Positions 36,204 through 48,823 of a stretch of 64,000 nt of DNA are shown piece by piece. The position numbers were made by a program, and so were the translations under genes. Source of the stretch: Salipiger abyssi (lineage in GTDB: Bacteria > Pseudomonadota > Alphaproteobacteria > Rhodobacterales > Rhodobacteraceae); contig NZ_JAEKIS010000003.1 in assembly GCF_017311415.1 (NCBI RefSeq), positions 288,901-352,900 on the forward strand. Reading direction: 5' to 3'. The notes beneath the pieces were generated by a model that saw only the letters and a list, made by a program, of their open reading frames with translations, had not been told where the DNA came from and did not search any database. Position 1 is the stretch's first letter; every line of letters starts with the position of its first letter.

Positions 36204-38225
36204 ATGACCAACCCGCTGCTCGCCGACTGGGACACGCCGTTCCGGATCGCGCCCTTCGACCGCATCTCCGACGATGATTTCGCGCCCGCCTTCGAGGAGG
36301 CGCTGAGCGCGCATCTCAGGGAAATCGACGCCATCGCGAACAATCCCGAGCCGCCGAGCTTTGCCAACACCATCGAGGCGATGGAAGGCGCGGGCGAGGC
36401 GCTGGACAAGGTGCTTTCGGTGTTCTTCTCGGTGGCCGGGGCCGACAGCAACCCGGAGCGCCAGGCGCTGCAACGGGACTTTTCGCCGAAGCTCGCGGCG
36501 CACAGCTCGGCGATCTATGCCAATGAGACGCTCTTTGCGCGCATCGCCGATCTCTGGGCGCGGCGCGATACGCTGGGGCTCGGCGAGGAAGAGGCGCGGG
36601 TGTTGTACCTGACCCATCGCGGTTTCGTGCGCGCCGGCGCTGCGCTGGAGGGCGCCGAGGCCGAGCGTATGAAAGCGGTCAAGTCGCGGCTGGCGGTGCT
36701 GGGCACCTCCTTTACCCAGAACCTGCTGAAGGACGAGGCGGACTGGTTCATGCCGCTTGCCGAGGCGGATCTGGAAGGGCTGCCGGGCTTTGTCGTGGAT
36801 GCGGCGCGCGCCGCCGGAGAGGCGCTGGAGCAGGACGGGCCGGTGGTGACGCTGTCGCGCTCGCTGATCGTGCCCTTCCTGCAATTCTCGCCGCGCCGCG
36901 ATCTGCGGGAGAAAGCCTTCCGCGCCTGGGCGGCGCGGGGCGAGAATGGCGGCGAGACCGACAATCGCGAGATTGCCGCCGAGGTGCTGGCGCTGCGCGA
37001 GGAGCGGGCCAAGCTGCTGGGCTATCCGGATTTCGCGCATTTCAAGCTGGAGACCGAGATGGCCGGCACGCCTGAGCGGGTGCGCGAGCTGCTCATGCAG
37101 GTCTGGGAGCCGGCAAAGGCGCAGGCGCTGCGCGATCAGGCCGAGATGGAAGAGATGCTGCGCGATGAAGGGGTGAACGATGCGCTGCAACCCTGGGACT
37201 GGCGCTACTACGCCGAGAAGCGACGGCGCGCGAGCTACGATCTCGATGAATCCGAGTTGAAGCCCTATCTCCAGCTCGACAGGATGATCGAGGCGGCCTT
37301 TACCTGCGCGAACCGGCTTTTCGGGCTGGACTTCGCGCCGCTCGACGTGCCGCTCTATCATCCCGATTGCCGCGCCTGGGAGGTGACGCGCAACGGCGAA
37401 CATCTGGCGGTGTTCATCGGCGACTACTTCGCCCGCGCCTCCAAACGTTCCGGCGCCTGGTGTTCGGCGATGCGCAGCCAGGCGAAGCGGCCCCGTGTCG
37501 AGACGCCCGTCGTGATCAATGTCTGCAACTTCTCGAAACCGTCGCAGGGCAAGCCGGCGCTGCTGTCTTATGACGATGCGCGCACGCTTTTCCACGAGTT
37601 CGGTCACGCGCTGCACCAGATGTTGTCTGATGTGGACTTCGGCTCGGTCTCGGGCACCTCGGTGGCGCGCGATTTCGTGGAGCTGCCGAGCCAGCTTTAC
37701 GAGCACTGGCTGGAGGTGCCCGAGTTGCTGGAGGAATTCGCCACCCACGCGGAGACCGGCGCGGCGATGCCGAAAGCGCTGCTCGACAAGGTGCTGGCGG
37801 CGGCGACCTTCGACATGGGATTCCAGACGGTGGAATATGTGGCCTCGGCGCTGGTGGATCTGGAGTTCCATTCCGGCGCGGCACCCGCCGATCCGATGGC
37901 GAAGCAGCGGGAGGTCTTGCAGGGGATCGGCATGCCGCAGGCGATCACCATGCGCCACGCGACGCCGCATTTCGCCCATGTCTTTGCCGGCGACGGCTAT
38001 TCCAGCGGCTATTACAGCTACATGTGGTCCGAGGTGATGGATGCCGACGCCTTCGCCGCCTTCGAGGAGGCGGGCGGGGCCTTCGATCCGGAGACCGCGC
38101 AGAAGCTCGAAGAGTTCATCCTGTCGAAAGGCGGGTCGCGCGAGGCCGAAGAGCTTTATACCGCGTTCCGGGGCCGGATGCCGGGGGTCGAGGCGCTGCT
38201 CAAGGGGCGCGGGCTGGTGGCGTAG
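36204..38225 (+). CDS. M3-family zinc oligopeptidase
   Basis: The 673-residue protein is an oligopeptidase A (PrlC)/dipeptidyl carboxypeptidase-type enzyme. It has the HExxH zinc motif LFHEFGHALHQML with the downstream glutamate region, and the family block GYSSGYYSYMWSEVMDADAF near the C-terminus. It cleaves short peptides in the cytoplasm. The ATG at 36204 follows AAAAGGAG; the frame is open 26 codons further upstream. A nested palindrome pair follows 9 bp after the stop. Confidence 0.95.
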   Translation: MTNPLLADWDTPFRIAPFDRISDDDFAPAFEEALSAHLREIDAIANNPEPPSFANTIEAMEGAGEALDKVLSVFFSVAGADSNPERQALQRDFSPKLAAHSSAIYANETLFARIADLWARRDTLGLGEEEARVLYLTHRGFVRAGAALEGAEAERMKAVKSRLAVLGTSFTQNLLKDEADWFMPLAEADLEGLPGFVVDAARAAGEALEQDGPVVTLSRSLIVPFLQFSPRRDLREKAFRAWAARGENGGETDNREIAAEVLALREERAKLLGYPDFAHFKLETEMAGTPERVRELLMQVWEPAKAQALRDQAEMEEMLRDEGVNDALQPWDWRYYAEKRRRASYDLDESELKPYLQLDRMIEAAFTCANRLFGLDFAPLDVPLYHPDCRAWEVTRNGEHLAVFIGDYFARASKRSGAWCSAMRSQAKRPRVETPVVINVCNFSKPSQGKPALLSYDDARTLFHEFGHALHQMLSDVDFGSVSGTSVARDFVELPSQLYEHWLEVPELLEEFATHAETGAAMPKALLDKVLAAATFDMGFQTVEYVASALVDLEFHSGAAPADPMAKQREVLQGIGMPQAITMRHATPHFAHVFAGDGYSSGYYSYMWSEVMDADAFAAFEEAGGAFDPETAQKLEEFILSKGGSREAEELYTAFRGRMPGVEALLKGRGLVA

Positions 38226-38234
38226 ATTTGGAGT

Positions 38235-38293
38235 GGTGGGTTATAAACCCACCCTACAGGACGGCGCGAGGTAGGGTGGGTTTATAACCCACC
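38235..38293. repeat. Nested pair of GTAGGGTGGG palindromes
   Basis: Two 23-bp palindrome copies (38235-38257 and 38271-38293) are exact reverse complements of each other with a 13-bp spacer. The whole block can fold as one long stem or two short ones. It separates the convergent M3 peptidase and TraB/GumN genes and may end both transcripts. Confidence 0.92.
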
Positions 38294-38309
38294 GCCCGCA
38301 AATCCCGCC

Positions 38310-39302
38310 TCAAAATGCCTCGCGCGTCACGCTGAACCCGGCCTCTTCGAGCAGGCGCAAAACCCCCTCTTCGCCGGGCAGATGCGCCGCGCCGAAGGCG
38401 GCGACGATCGGGGCGTCGTAGGTCTCTGCCGCGTGCAGGATCACCGGGATCCAGGCGCGGTTGCGCTGGTCCAGCACCGCCGCGCCGGATTCCGCGATCA
38501 TCGCCTCCGCCTCGTCCGGCGGCAGCAGCCCGCTGCGCGCGACGAGGATCTCGGAGAAGGCCCACATCTCGCCCACTGCCTCGTCAAAATAGGCGGCGAT
38601 GGTGGTGGCGAACCCGTCTTCGCCGCTGTCCTGCGTGGCGAGCGAGACGGTCATCATCTCGATCTGCTCGTCCAGCGGCTCGGCGTTGAAGATGTTGAAG
38701 GTCGTGTCGAAGGGTTCGAGCGCTAGCGTCGGCACGCCGGCGGCGTCGGCCATCGCCTCGATGCGCATGTCGAGCCCGTCGCGCGCCTCCATCGCCGATT
38801 TCGCGCAGGCCGGCAGGGAGAGCATCATCGACAGATACCAGGGGCGGAACTTGGCCGCCATGAAGGGCGGGATGCCCTGATCCCGGGCGGCATCGGAAAG
38901 CGCCTGCCAGTCGGCGTCCTCCATCAGCTCGGGCAGCGTGTTCTCGGTCAGCAGGAGCAGCTCCGGGCGGCTGGAGAGCGATTGCATGAGCTCGGCCTGT
39001 TCCTCCTGCGGCATCTCCAGCAGCACCGCGCCGGCGTCGTCGATCACCGGGCGCAGCCGCTGGAGCGGCGCGTCGAGCCGCGGGTCGCTGAGATGCATGG
39101 TGCCGACGAGATGGATCACCTCGCCGTCGCGCTCGGCCCGCCAGCGGTTGCCGGTGGCATAGGGCATGGCGGCGACCCGCGCGTCGAGCCGGGCGCGCTC
39201 CTCGGCGCTCATCGTCTCGCGCAGATCCTTGCCCTGGCATTGCGCAATGGCGGCGGGGGCGAGGGCGAGCCAGAGGCAGACGGCAAGCGGGGTGCGGCGC
39301 AT
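38310..39302 (-). CDS. TraB/GumN-family protein
   Basis: The 330-residue protein has a signal peptide (MRRTPLAVCLWLALAPAAIA), followed by the family landmarks VIHLVGTMHLSDPRL and LLPPDEAEAMIAES, and a C-terminal IVAAFGAAHLPGEEGVLRLLEEAGF. The two GxxH motifs (GTMH and GAAH) suggest a metal-dependent hydrolase of the TIKI/TraB fold. The substrate is unknown, and it probably acts in the periplasm. The start at 39302 is set by GAAAGG; the frame is open 28 codons further. Confidence 0.87.
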   Translation of the reverse strand: MRRTPLAVCLWLALAPAAIAQCQGKDLRETMSAEERARLDARVAAMPYATGNRWRAERDGEVIHLVGTMHLSDPRLDAPLQRLRPVIDDAGAVLLEMPQEEQAELMQSLSSRPELLLLTENTLPELMEDADWQALSDAARDQGIPPFMAAKFRPWYLSMMLSLPACAKSAMEARDGLDMRIEAMADAAGVPTLALEPFDTTFNIFNAEPLDEQIEMMTVSLATQDSGEDGFATTIAAYFDEAVGEMWAFSEILVARSGLLPPDEAEAMIAESGAAVLDQRNRAWIPVILHAAETYDAPIVAAFGAAHLPGEEGVLRLLEEAGFSVTREAF

Positions 39303-39384
39303 GGGCAGACCTTTCGGGGGCGTGTCGCGGCGCAGGCTAGGGCAAGGGATGGACAGCGGCAACCGCTCCGGCCAAGCTCCGCGC

Positions 39385-40044
39385 ATGGAACGGGAAAGCG
39401 AGCTCTACGCGCCGGTCAAGGCGCTGCTTGAGGGGCAGGGATACGAGGTCAAGGGCGAGGTCGGCGGGGCCGATCTCGTGGCGCTGCGCGGTGGCGAGGA
39501 GCCGGTGATCGTCGAGCTGAAGCTGCGGCTGTCGCTGGCGCTGTTCCATCAGGCGGTGGCGCGGCTGGCGGTGAGCGACGCGGTCTATATCGCCGTGCCG
39601 AAACCCTCGGGCCGTACCGCGCGGCGGGCGCTGAAGGACAATCTTTCGCTCTGCCGGCGGCTGCGGCTGGGCTTTATCGTGGTGAAGGGCGCGCGCGCCG
39701 AGGTGCTCTGCGATCCGGGGCCCTACGCGCCGCGCCGCAACAAGGCCAAGCGGGCGCGGCTCTTGCGCGAGTTCCAGCGCATCGAGGGCGATCCGAATGC
39801 CGGCGGCGCGACCCGGCATGGCATCGTCACCGGCTACCGGCAGGATGCGCTGCGCTGCGCCGCGTATCTGGCCGAACAGGGCGCCTGCCGGGGCCGCGAC
39901 GTGGCCGAAGCGACCGGTGTGGCCGTGGCCACGCGGATTATGCGCGACAATCACTATGGCTGGTTCGCGCGCATCGGCACCGGGGTCTATGAGCTGACCG
40001 AGGCCGGGCGCGCCGGGCTGAAACACTGGGCCTATAGCTGGTAG
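39385..40044 (+). CDS. DUF2161-family PD-(D/E)XK-like protein
   Basis: The 219-residue protein has the N-terminal block YAPVKALLEGQGYEVKGEV, followed by GADLVAL and VIVELKLRLSLALFHQA: the pattern D-x-(13-15)-E-x-K of PD-(D/E)XK nucleases or phosphodiesterases. The C-terminal half contains a helix-turn-helix-like segment (CRGRDVAEATGVAVATRIM). Function is not established. The start is an ATG at 39385, divergent from the TraB/GumN gene by 82 bp. Confidence 0.85.
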   Translation: MERESELYAPVKALLEGQGYEVKGEVGGADLVALRGGEEPVIVELKLRLSLALFHQAVARLAVSDAVYIAVPKPSGRTARRALKDNLSLCRRLRLGFIVVKGARAEVLCDPGPYAPRRNKAKRARLLREFQRIEGDPNAGGATRHGIVTGYRQDALRCAAYLAEQGACRGRDVAEATGVAVATRIMRDNHYGWFARIGTGVYELTEAGRAGLKHWAYSW

Positions 40045-40045
40045 T

Positions 40046-41026
40046 TCAGATTTCCTCGGTGCGTGCGGCCGCCTCTGCCGCGTTGGCGGCCTCGGCGCGG
40101 GCGCGGTCCTTCTGTCGCTTGGCCACCAGCCGCTCGCGGTTCAGCGTATAGAGCCCGGAGCCGACGATGATGGTGCAGCCGAGGAGCGTCCAGCCGTCGG
40201 GCAGGTCGGAGAAGAGCAGGAAGCCGTAGAGCGTGCTCCAGAGGATCATGGAATATTGCAGCGGCGCGACCACGACCGCCTGGGCGATGTCGAGCGCCCG
40301 GATGATGAAGATCTCGCCGAGGCCGGCGCAGACCGCCATTGCCATCGCCACGAGCCAGACCCAGAGCGCCGAGGGCGTTTCCCAGACGAAGAAGAGCGGG
40401 ATGGTCAGCAGCGCGGTCGAGGTGATCGAGGTATAGGCCACCGTTGTCGCGATGCTGTCATCGCCGCTGAGCATGCGCGACAGCACTTGTCGCGTGGCAA
40501 AGGCGGTGGCGGCGCCGATGGTGATGAAGATCGCCGGGTGCAGCACGCCCATGCCCGGGCGGATGACGATGAGCATGCCGACAAAGCCCACCAGCACCGC
40601 GATCCAGCGCCGCATGCCCACCGGTTCGCGCAGCAGCAGCCCGCCGATGGCGGTGACGATGAAGGGCGCGATGAAGGTCACTGCCGTGGCGTCGGCCAGA
40701 GGCACGTAGCGCAGCGCCAGGATGAACAGCGTTGCCGAGGTGGCGGCCAGCACGCCGCGCAGGATCTGTATCGCGCGGTGGTTTGTCTTCAGAAGGCGCG
40801 GCCCGCGCATCCCCAGCATGATCATTACGCCGGTGAAGAGGCCGATCTGCCGGAACCAGGCGACCTCCAGCGAGGGCAGATCGGAGGTGAGCAGCTTGGC
40901 CAACGCATCGGTGGCGCCGAAGCAGACAAATCCGATTGTGATCAAGACGATACCCCGAAGATTGTCGGGCGCGGATCTGGCATCGCTGTGAGACACCGGG
41001 ACCGGTGTGGCGGGATGGACGGGCAT
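40046..41026 (-). CDS. EamA/DMT-superfamily exporter
   Basis: The 326-residue protein has ten hydrophobic segments in two EamA repeats (IVLITIGFVCFGATDALAK at the start; ALWVWLVAMAMAVCAGLGE in the second half), a short N-terminal tail and a basic C-terminal tail. Drug/metabolite transporters of this type export small metabolites; the substrate is unknown. The ATG at 41026 is preferred over a longer frame. It is convergent with the DUF2161 gene (1-bp gap) and divergent from groES. Confidence 0.87.
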   Translation of the reverse strand: MPVHPATPVPVSHSDARSAPDNLRGIVLITIGFVCFGATDALAKLLTSDLPSLEVAWFRQIGLFTGVMIMLGMRGPRLLKTNHRAIQILRGVLAATSATLFILALRYVPLADATAVTFIAPFIVTAIGGLLLREPVGMRRWIAVLVGFVGMLIVIRPGMGVLHPAIFITIGAATAFATRQVLSRMLSGDDSIATTVAYTSITSTALLTIPLFFVWETPSALWVWLVAMAMAVCAGLGEIFIIRALDIAQAVVVAPLQYSMILWSTLYGFLLFSDLPDGWTLLGCTIIVGSGLYTLNRERLVAKRQKDRARAEAANAAEAAARTEEI

Positions 41027-41183
41027 CGAAGAGATCTCGGTCTGGGGCGCGGCGCGCGGTTGGCGCACAGCAAAGCATGGATAAGGACAAGTTACCATGC
41101 CCGCCCCGCAATGCGCGGGCCAGCGCTTCTGAACGGTAGGTAAGGCACCTCTCCGGCGGCGCATTTTTTCGTGATCTCTCCGG

Positions 41184-41212
41184 TTGACACGACTCGCGAC
41201 GCTGCCTAGCTA
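41184..41212 (+). promoter_or_regulatory. Promoter of the groESL operon
   Basis: TTGACA (41184-41189) and TAGCTA (41207-41212) are 17 bp apart, just upstream of the CIRCE repeat. The -35 is perfect for the housekeeping sigma factor. Confidence 0.75.
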
Positions 41213-41220
41213 TGCGCCGT

Positions 41221-41247
41221 TAGCACTCGCTCCACATGAGTGCTAAT
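41221..41247. promoter_or_regulatory. CIRCE operator (HrcA site) of groESL
   Basis: TTAGCACTC (41221-41229), nine bases, and GAGTGCTAA (41239-41247) match the CIRCE consensus exactly. It lies in the 5' region of the groESL transcript, where HrcA represses until heat stress. Confidence 0.97.
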
Positions 41248-41297
41248 GGTCCCGCAGGGGGCCATAAAGGACAACCTTTGAGCTAGGAGACTCGAAG

Positions 41298-41591
41298 ATG
41301 GCATTCAAACCGCTTCATGACCGCGTGCTGGTTCGCCGCGTTGAGAGCGACGAAAAGACCAAAGGCGGTCTGATCATCCCCGACAGCGCCAAGGAAAAGC
41401 CCGCCGAGGGCCTCGTGGTCGCATGTGGCGAAGGCGCGCGCAAGGACAGCGGTGAGCTGATCGCGATGGCCGTCAAGGAAGGCGACAAGGTTCTGTTCGG
41501 CAAATGGTCGGGCACCGAAGTCAGCATCGACGGCGAAGAGCTGCTCATCATGAAGGAATCGGACATCCTCGGCGTGACCGAGGCCGCGTAA
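41298..41591 (+). CDS. groES: Co-chaperonin GroES
   Basis: GroES caps the GroEL ring. The 97-residue protein has [14 protein letters not shown], the mobile-loop region [16 protein letters not shown] and [15 protein letters not shown], all family standard. It is the first gene of groES-groEL, 48 bp before groEL, and is preceded by a sigma-70 promoter and the CIRCE operator. Confidence 0.99.
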   Translation: MAFKPLHDRVLVRRVESDEKTKGGLIIPDSAKEKPAEGLVVACGEGARKDSGELIAMAVKEGDKVLFGKWSGTEVSIDGEELLIMKESDILGVTEAA

Positions 41592-41618
41592 GCGCCGCTC
41601 CGACTTCCTCAACCGTAA

Positions 41619-43283
<1,665 letters not shown>

Positions 43284-43330
43284 TCACCTGTCGCACCGCG
43301 ACATGTGATGCTGTCACAGCTGATAAAGCA

Positions 43331-43359
43331 AAGGCGCCTTCGGGCGCCTTTGTCTTTTT
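43331..43359 (+). terminator. Intrinsic terminator of groESL
   Basis: The inverted repeat AAGGCGCC-TTCG-GGCGCCTT at 43331-43350 has a stable UUCG-type loop and is followed by tgtcttttt. It lies 48 bp after the groEL stop. Confidence 0.93.
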
Positions 43360-43382
43360 CCGCCGCCGGTTCCATCGCCCGG

Positions 43383-43414
43383 CCACAAGATTTTTCGTAC
43401 GAAAAATCTTGTGG
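43383..43414. repeat. Perfect 32-bp palindrome between groEL and rnhB
   Basis: Two 16-base arms without a spacer are fully complementary (CCACAAGATTTTTCGT and its reverse complement). It shares the AAGATTTT and TTCG style of the palindrome at 58440. It has no known role; it sits after the groEL terminator and 92 bp before rnhB. Confidence 0.95.
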
Positions 43415-43506
43415 CGCCTGCCGTTTGCCGGATCGGGATAACAAATTTGTTGTGGCGGCGGGCCGGGCGCTTGCAGGCATGAGGTCTTTGCGCTTTCAAG
43501 GACGAC

Positions 43507-44134
43507 ATGGACGGGCCGGACACAATGCATGAGACAGAGCACTGGCAGCAGGGCAGGCTGGTCGCCGGGGTTGACGAGGTGGGGCGCGGCCCGCTGGCCG
43601 GCCCTGTGGTGGCCGCTGCCGTGGTGCTCGATCCGGCGTGCATCCCGCCGGGGCTGAACGATTCCAAGAAACTCTCGGCCAAGCGCCGGGCACGGCTCGC
43701 GGGCTGGCTCTGGGAATGCGCCGAGGTCGGTCTCGGTCATGCCTCCGTGGAGGAGATCGATGAGATCAACATCCTCCAGGCCAGCCTGCTCGCCATGCAC
43801 CGGGCGCTCACAGACCTTCCACGCCCGCCGGGCCATGTGCTCGTCGACGGGCGTTTTCTGCCGCCCCAGTTGACCTGTCCCGCGACCCCGCTGATCGGCG
43901 GCGACGGCCGCTCGGTGAGCGTCGCCGCGGCCTCGATCGTCGCCAAAACGTGGCGCGATCGCTACATGCGGGATTTGGCGCAACACCATCCCGGATACGG
44001 CTGGGAGACCAATGCCGGCTACGGATCGAAAAGCCACAGAGAGGCGCTCCGAAATCTCGGTGTAACCCCTCACCATAGGCGATCCTTCAGGCCCGTACAC
44101 AATATCTTGTGGCAAGAGAAATCCGCAAGTCCCT

Positions 44135-44136
<2 letters not shown>
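43507..44136 (+). CDS. rnhB: Ribonuclease HII
   Basis: RNase HII removes ribonucleotides from DNA and cuts RNA-DNA hybrids. The 209-residue protein has [19 protein letters not shown] with the catalytic Asp-Glu, the later LVDGRF Asp and the [17 protein letters not shown] block. Its length is normal. The stop codon overlaps the first of three GANTC sites ahead of ccrM. Confidence 0.97.
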
Positions 44137-45339
<1,203 letters not shown>

Positions 45340-45395
45340 TTCCGGAAATCCGATTTCAAGACACCGCCGGTGCCTGTTCCGACAGGCACAGACTG

Positions 45396-45426
45396 GCCCC
45401 GTCTGCCCTGCGCAGGCGGGGCATTT
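45396..45426 (+). terminator. Terminator after ccrM
   Basis: GCCCCGTCTGC (45396-45406) pairs with GCAGGCGGGGC (45412-45422) with one G-T pair, followed by attttcg. A smaller hairpin TGCCTGT/ACAGGCA lies just before it at 45371-45388. Confidence 0.85.
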
Positions 45427-45556
45427 TCGTGCTGCGGCGTCTGTAAGTGGTACTGCCGGGGCCTTGCGGGTTTCCGCCCGATTCGAAGAGTTTGTTTACA
45501 CCTCTCTGATAGCGAACGTGTGAGCCGGGCGGGTTCCCGGGAGAAATAAGGAGCGC

Positions 45557-47434
45557 GTGTCAGCGATGAGAAGGTTTTCCATCAGGATTCAGGTTCTGGC
45601 CCTGGGAATGGTGTTCGTCATGCTGCTGCTGGTCAGCGGCGCGTTGTCCTGGAATGTGCAAAGCGGGCTGGCGCGCGATGTTCGCTACGCCTTCGACATG
45701 TTCAAGCAGAATCAGCTGATCGGGATGATACGCGAGGATCTGGAACAGGCGCGGGTCGATCTGCTGCGTATCGGCGACGGCGAGAAGGACGCGCGCGACA
45801 GCATGCTGGGCAATCTCGACGAGGTGACAGGGGATGTGGCGAGCCGGTCGCCGATCTTTATCGAAACCGAGAGCCCGCGCGCATACAAGCCGGACTTTCA
45901 TGACGAATTGCAGGATATTTCCGCCACTGTAGAGGGCGTGAAGGAGGCGGCGCGCGCGCTGCCCGAGGCTGACAGCGTAACCCCCTTTCAGATGCATATC
46001 GCGCTTTTGGACCTATACGAGCGGCTCAACGAGCAGATCGGTCGCATCGACACGATGCAGGAAGGCCTGCGTGCCGAGACCAGCAAGATCGAGGCCATCG
46101 CGGAACGTTCGGTGACGGAGAGCATGACGACGCTGGCCGTGTCACTCAGTGTCGTGACCGCCGTCTCGTTTGCTCTGGTATTGGTCTTCGGACGCGTTCT
46201 GGCGCGCCCGTTCCAGACGGTGGCCGGCGTGGTCCAGCGCATCGCCGGCGCCGATTACGAAAGCGAAATCCCGGGGACCGAATATGGCGACGAGGCTGGG
46301 ATCATATCACAGAACCTACAGGATCTGCGCGAGAAGCTTCTGCGCGCCGAGCAGGCGGAGAGCAAGGAGCGCCTTGCCAATGACCGCCGCGTCGCGCTTT
46401 TCGAGGCGCTGGGCAGCGCCATGGGCGCGCTGGCGCAGGGCCGTGTGAACGAAAGGCTCGACCCTTCGGAATGGCATGAGCTCGGCGCGAGTTACGAAGA
46501 AATCTGTCAGGATTTCAACGATCTGTCAGAGCAGATCGGCGACCTGATCTCGTCTCTGCGCGACTCCGCCCAGATGGTGCAGCGCAACTCCCAAGAGCTG
46601 TCGAATATGTCGACGGAGATGTCGCGCCGTTCCGAGGTACAGGCCGCGACGCTTGAGGAATCGGCCGCGGCGCTGGAACAGATGTCGGGCAGCGTCCAGG
46701 CCGCGGCGGCGCGGGCGGACGAGGCCGACAAGCGTGTCGGCGATGGCCGCCGCCGCGCCGAGGAGGGCGGCGCGGTGATGGAGCGCGCGCTCGCCGCGAT
46801 GAGCTCCATCGCCGCCTCCTCGGACCAGATCACCCAGATCATCGGCGTGATCGACGATATCGCCTTCCAGACCAACCTGCTCGCGCTGAATGCGGGTGTC
46901 GAGGCGGCGCGCGCCGGCGAGAGCGGCAAGGGATTCTCCGTGGTCGCCTCCGAAGTCCGCTCGCTGGCGCAGCGGGCTTCGGAATCGGCGCGCGAGATCA
47001 AGGCGCTGGTCTCCAACAGCTCGCAGCAGGTCAAGGATGGCGGGCAGTTGGTGGAGCAGACCGGCGAAACGCTGTCGGACATCGTGCGCCATGTCACCGA
47101 GGTCTCCGACATGGTGGCCGAGATCGCCTCTGCCGCCAAGGAGCAGGCCGCCGGCTTGCAGGAGATCAATGTCGGTGTGGCCGAGCTCGACAAGGTTACC
47201 CAGCAGAACGCCGCCATGGTGGGCGAGACCAGCTCTGCCAGTCAGCAGCTCAGCGGCGAGGCCGACCGGCTTACCGCCCAGCTGAACCGTTTCATGTCTG
47301 CCGACAGCGCCGAATTGGACGAGGTTACCCCGGTCTCCGCACCGATCGAAGAGCTGGCCTTGGCGCCCGCGCCCGAGCCGGCGCCGATGAAACGGGCCGT
47401 GGGCGAAAACACCACACTCTGGGAGGATTTCTGA
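45557..47434 (+). CDS. Methyl-accepting chemotaxis protein
   Basis: The 625-residue receptor has a first membrane helix (about residues 12-31), a periplasmic sensor domain of about 160 residues, a second helix (about 190-210), a HAMP domain and the cytoplasmic signalling hairpin ([33 protein letters not shown]). It ends in LWEDF, similar to the NWETF-type tether for CheR and CheB. The ligand is unknown. The start is GTG at 45557 with AAGGAG only three bases upstream; the ATG at 45566 is as likely. No other chemotaxis gene is in the window. Confidence 0.93.
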   Translation: MSAMRRFSIRIQVLALGMVFVMLLLVSGALSWNVQSGLARDVRYAFDMFKQNQLIGMIREDLEQARVDLLRIGDGEKDARDSMLGNLDEVTGDVASRSPIFIETESPRAYKPDFHDELQDISATVEGVKEAARALPEADSVTPFQMHIALLDLYERLNEQIGRIDTMQEGLRAETSKIEAIAERSVTESMTTLAVSLSVVTAVSFALVLVFGRVLARPFQTVAGVVQRIAGADYESEIPGTEYGDEAGIISQNLQDLREKLLRAEQAESKERLANDRRVALFEALGSAMGALAQGRVNERLDPSEWHELGASYEEICQDFNDLSEQIGDLISSLRDSAQMVQRNSQELSNMSTEMSRRSEVQAATLEESAAALEQMSGSVQAAAARADEADKRVGDGRRRAEEGGAVMERALAAMSSIAASSDQITQIIGVIDDIAFQTNLLALNAGVEAARAGESGKGFSVVASEVRSLAQRASESAREIKALVSNSSQQVKDGGQLVEQTGETLSDIVRHVTEVSDMVAEIASAAKEQAAGLQEINVGVAELDKVTQQNAAMVGETSSASQQLSGEADRLTAQLNRFMSADSAELDEVTPVSAPIEELALAPAPEPAPMKRAVGENTTLWEDF

Positions 47435-47479
47435 CCGGGTTTGCGGCGCGCCCTCTCCCCGCGCAGGGGCGCTGAGGCC

Positions 47480-48580
47480 CTAGCCGATCACGCCGCGATT
47501 TCCACCGGTCTGGCCGCGATGCAGCAGCAGGTGATCGAGCAGTACGCAGGCCACCATCGCCTCGCCGACCGGCACCGCGCGGATGCCGACACAGGGATCG
47601 TGGCGCCCCTTGGTGACGATCTCGGTGTCCTCTCCGGACTTCGTGATCGTGTGGCGCGGCGTGAGGATCGAAGAGGTCGGTTTGACCGCGAAGCGCAACA
47701 CGATCTCCTGCCCGGTTGAAATGCCGCCGAGAATGCCGCCGGCATGGTTCGAGTTGTAGACCGGCCCGTCCGGACCCATGCGGATCTCGTCGGCATTCTC
47801 CGAGCCGCGCAGCGCTGCCGCCGCCATGCCCTCGCCGATCTCCACCGCTTTCACGGCGTTGATCGACATCGCCGCCGCCGCCAGATCGGTGTCGAGCTTG
47901 CCATAGATCGGTGCGCCGAGGCCCGCCGGCACGCCGCGCGCCGTCACCTCGATCACCGCTCCGACGCTGTCGCCGGATTTGCGCAGCTCGCCAAGGTATT
48001 CGGCCCAGGTCTCCGCCGCCTCGGCATTGGGGCACCAGAACGGGTTGCGCCCAACCTCCGCCAGATCCACCCGCGCGCGGTCGATACCATGCGGCCCCAT
48101 CTGCACCATGTAGCCGGTGATCTCGATCCCCGGCGCCAGCTCTGCCAGCGCCGCCCGCGCCAGCCCGCCGGCGGCGACCCGTGCTGCCGTCTCGCGCGCC
48201 GAGGAACGCCCGCCGCCGCGATAATCGCGGATGCCGTATTTCTGCCAATAGGTGATGTCCGCATGGCCGGGACGGAACTTCTCGGCGATCTCGCCGTAAT
48301 CCTTCGACCGCTGATCGGTGTTCTCGATCATCAGCTGCACCGGCGTGCCGGTGGTCTGGCCCTCGAACACACCCGACAGGATGCGCACCGCGTCGGGCTC
48401 GCGCCGCTGCGTGGTGAACTTGTTCTGCCCGGGCTTGCGCTTGTCGAGCCAGCTCTGAAGCATTGCCTCGTCCACCGGCACGCCCGGCGGGCAGCCGTCG
48501 ACCGTGGCCCCCAGCGCGGGGCCGTGGCTTTCGCCCCAGGTGGTGACGCGGAACAGATGGCCGAAAGTGTTCATGCTCAT
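47480..48580 (-). CDS. aroC: Chorismate synthase
   Basis: AroC makes chorismate from EPSP using reduced FMN, the last step of the shikimate pathway. The 366-residue protein has the signatures [37 protein letters not shown] and [17 protein letters not shown]. Its length is normal. It converges on the chemoreceptor gene with a 45-bp gap. It is followed upstream by the TPP riboswitch region on the other strand. Confidence 0.98.
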   Translation of the reverse strand: MSMNTFGHLFRVTTWGESHGPALGATVDGCPPGVPVDEAMLQSWLDKRKPGQNKFTTQRREPDAVRILSGVFEGQTTGTPVQLMIENTDQRSKDYGEIAEKFRPGHADITYWQKYGIRDYRGGGRSSARETAARVAAGGLARAALAELAPGIEITGYMVQMGPHGIDRARVDLAEVGRNPFWCPNAEAAETWAEYLGELRKSGDSVGAVIEVTARGVPAGLGAPIYGKLDTDLAAAAMSINAVKAVEIGEGMAAAALRGSENADEIRMGPDGPVYNSNHAGGILGGISTGQEIVLRFAVKPTSSILTPRHTITKSGEDTEIVTKGRHDPCVGIRAVPVGEAMVACVLLDHLLLHRGQTGGNRGVIG

Positions 48581-48679
48581 GCGCGGGTCTCCTTGTCCGG
48601 GTTTCTCCTAGGGCAGGGCGGGCGGTGTCTCAAGGGATTTCGCCTTGCCAGAGGCCCACGCCCCCGCTACGACTCGCCC

Positions 48680-48762
48680 CACCTCGGGGTGCCCGGCAGG
48701 GCTGAGATGCGCGATGCGAACCCGTTGAACCTGACCCGGTTAACACCGGCGGAGGGAAGGTG
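48680..48762 (+). ncRNA. TPP riboswitch (THI element)
   Basis: The leader has the conserved blocks GGGGTGCCCGGC, AGGGCTGAGATG, AACCCGTTGAACCTGA and GGAGGGAAGG of the TPP aptamer. A closing helix can form between CACCT at 48680-48684 and AGGTG at 48758-48762. It is 61 bp before the thiBPQ genes and would shut them off when thiamine diphosphate is abundant. Confidence 0.95.
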
Positions 48763-48823
48763 ACGGCACCGCACCGAGCGATCTGCCCAGTCTTGCCCTC
48801 TCGCCGCAAGTCTGGAGGATGTC

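Noticed and set aside
34884..37979. A 1031-codon open frame on the minus strand
   Set aside because: It lies opposite the clear dut, moeB-like and M3 peptidase genes, has a His/Arg/Gly-rich composition and matches no family. Such frames are common opposite GC-rich genes.
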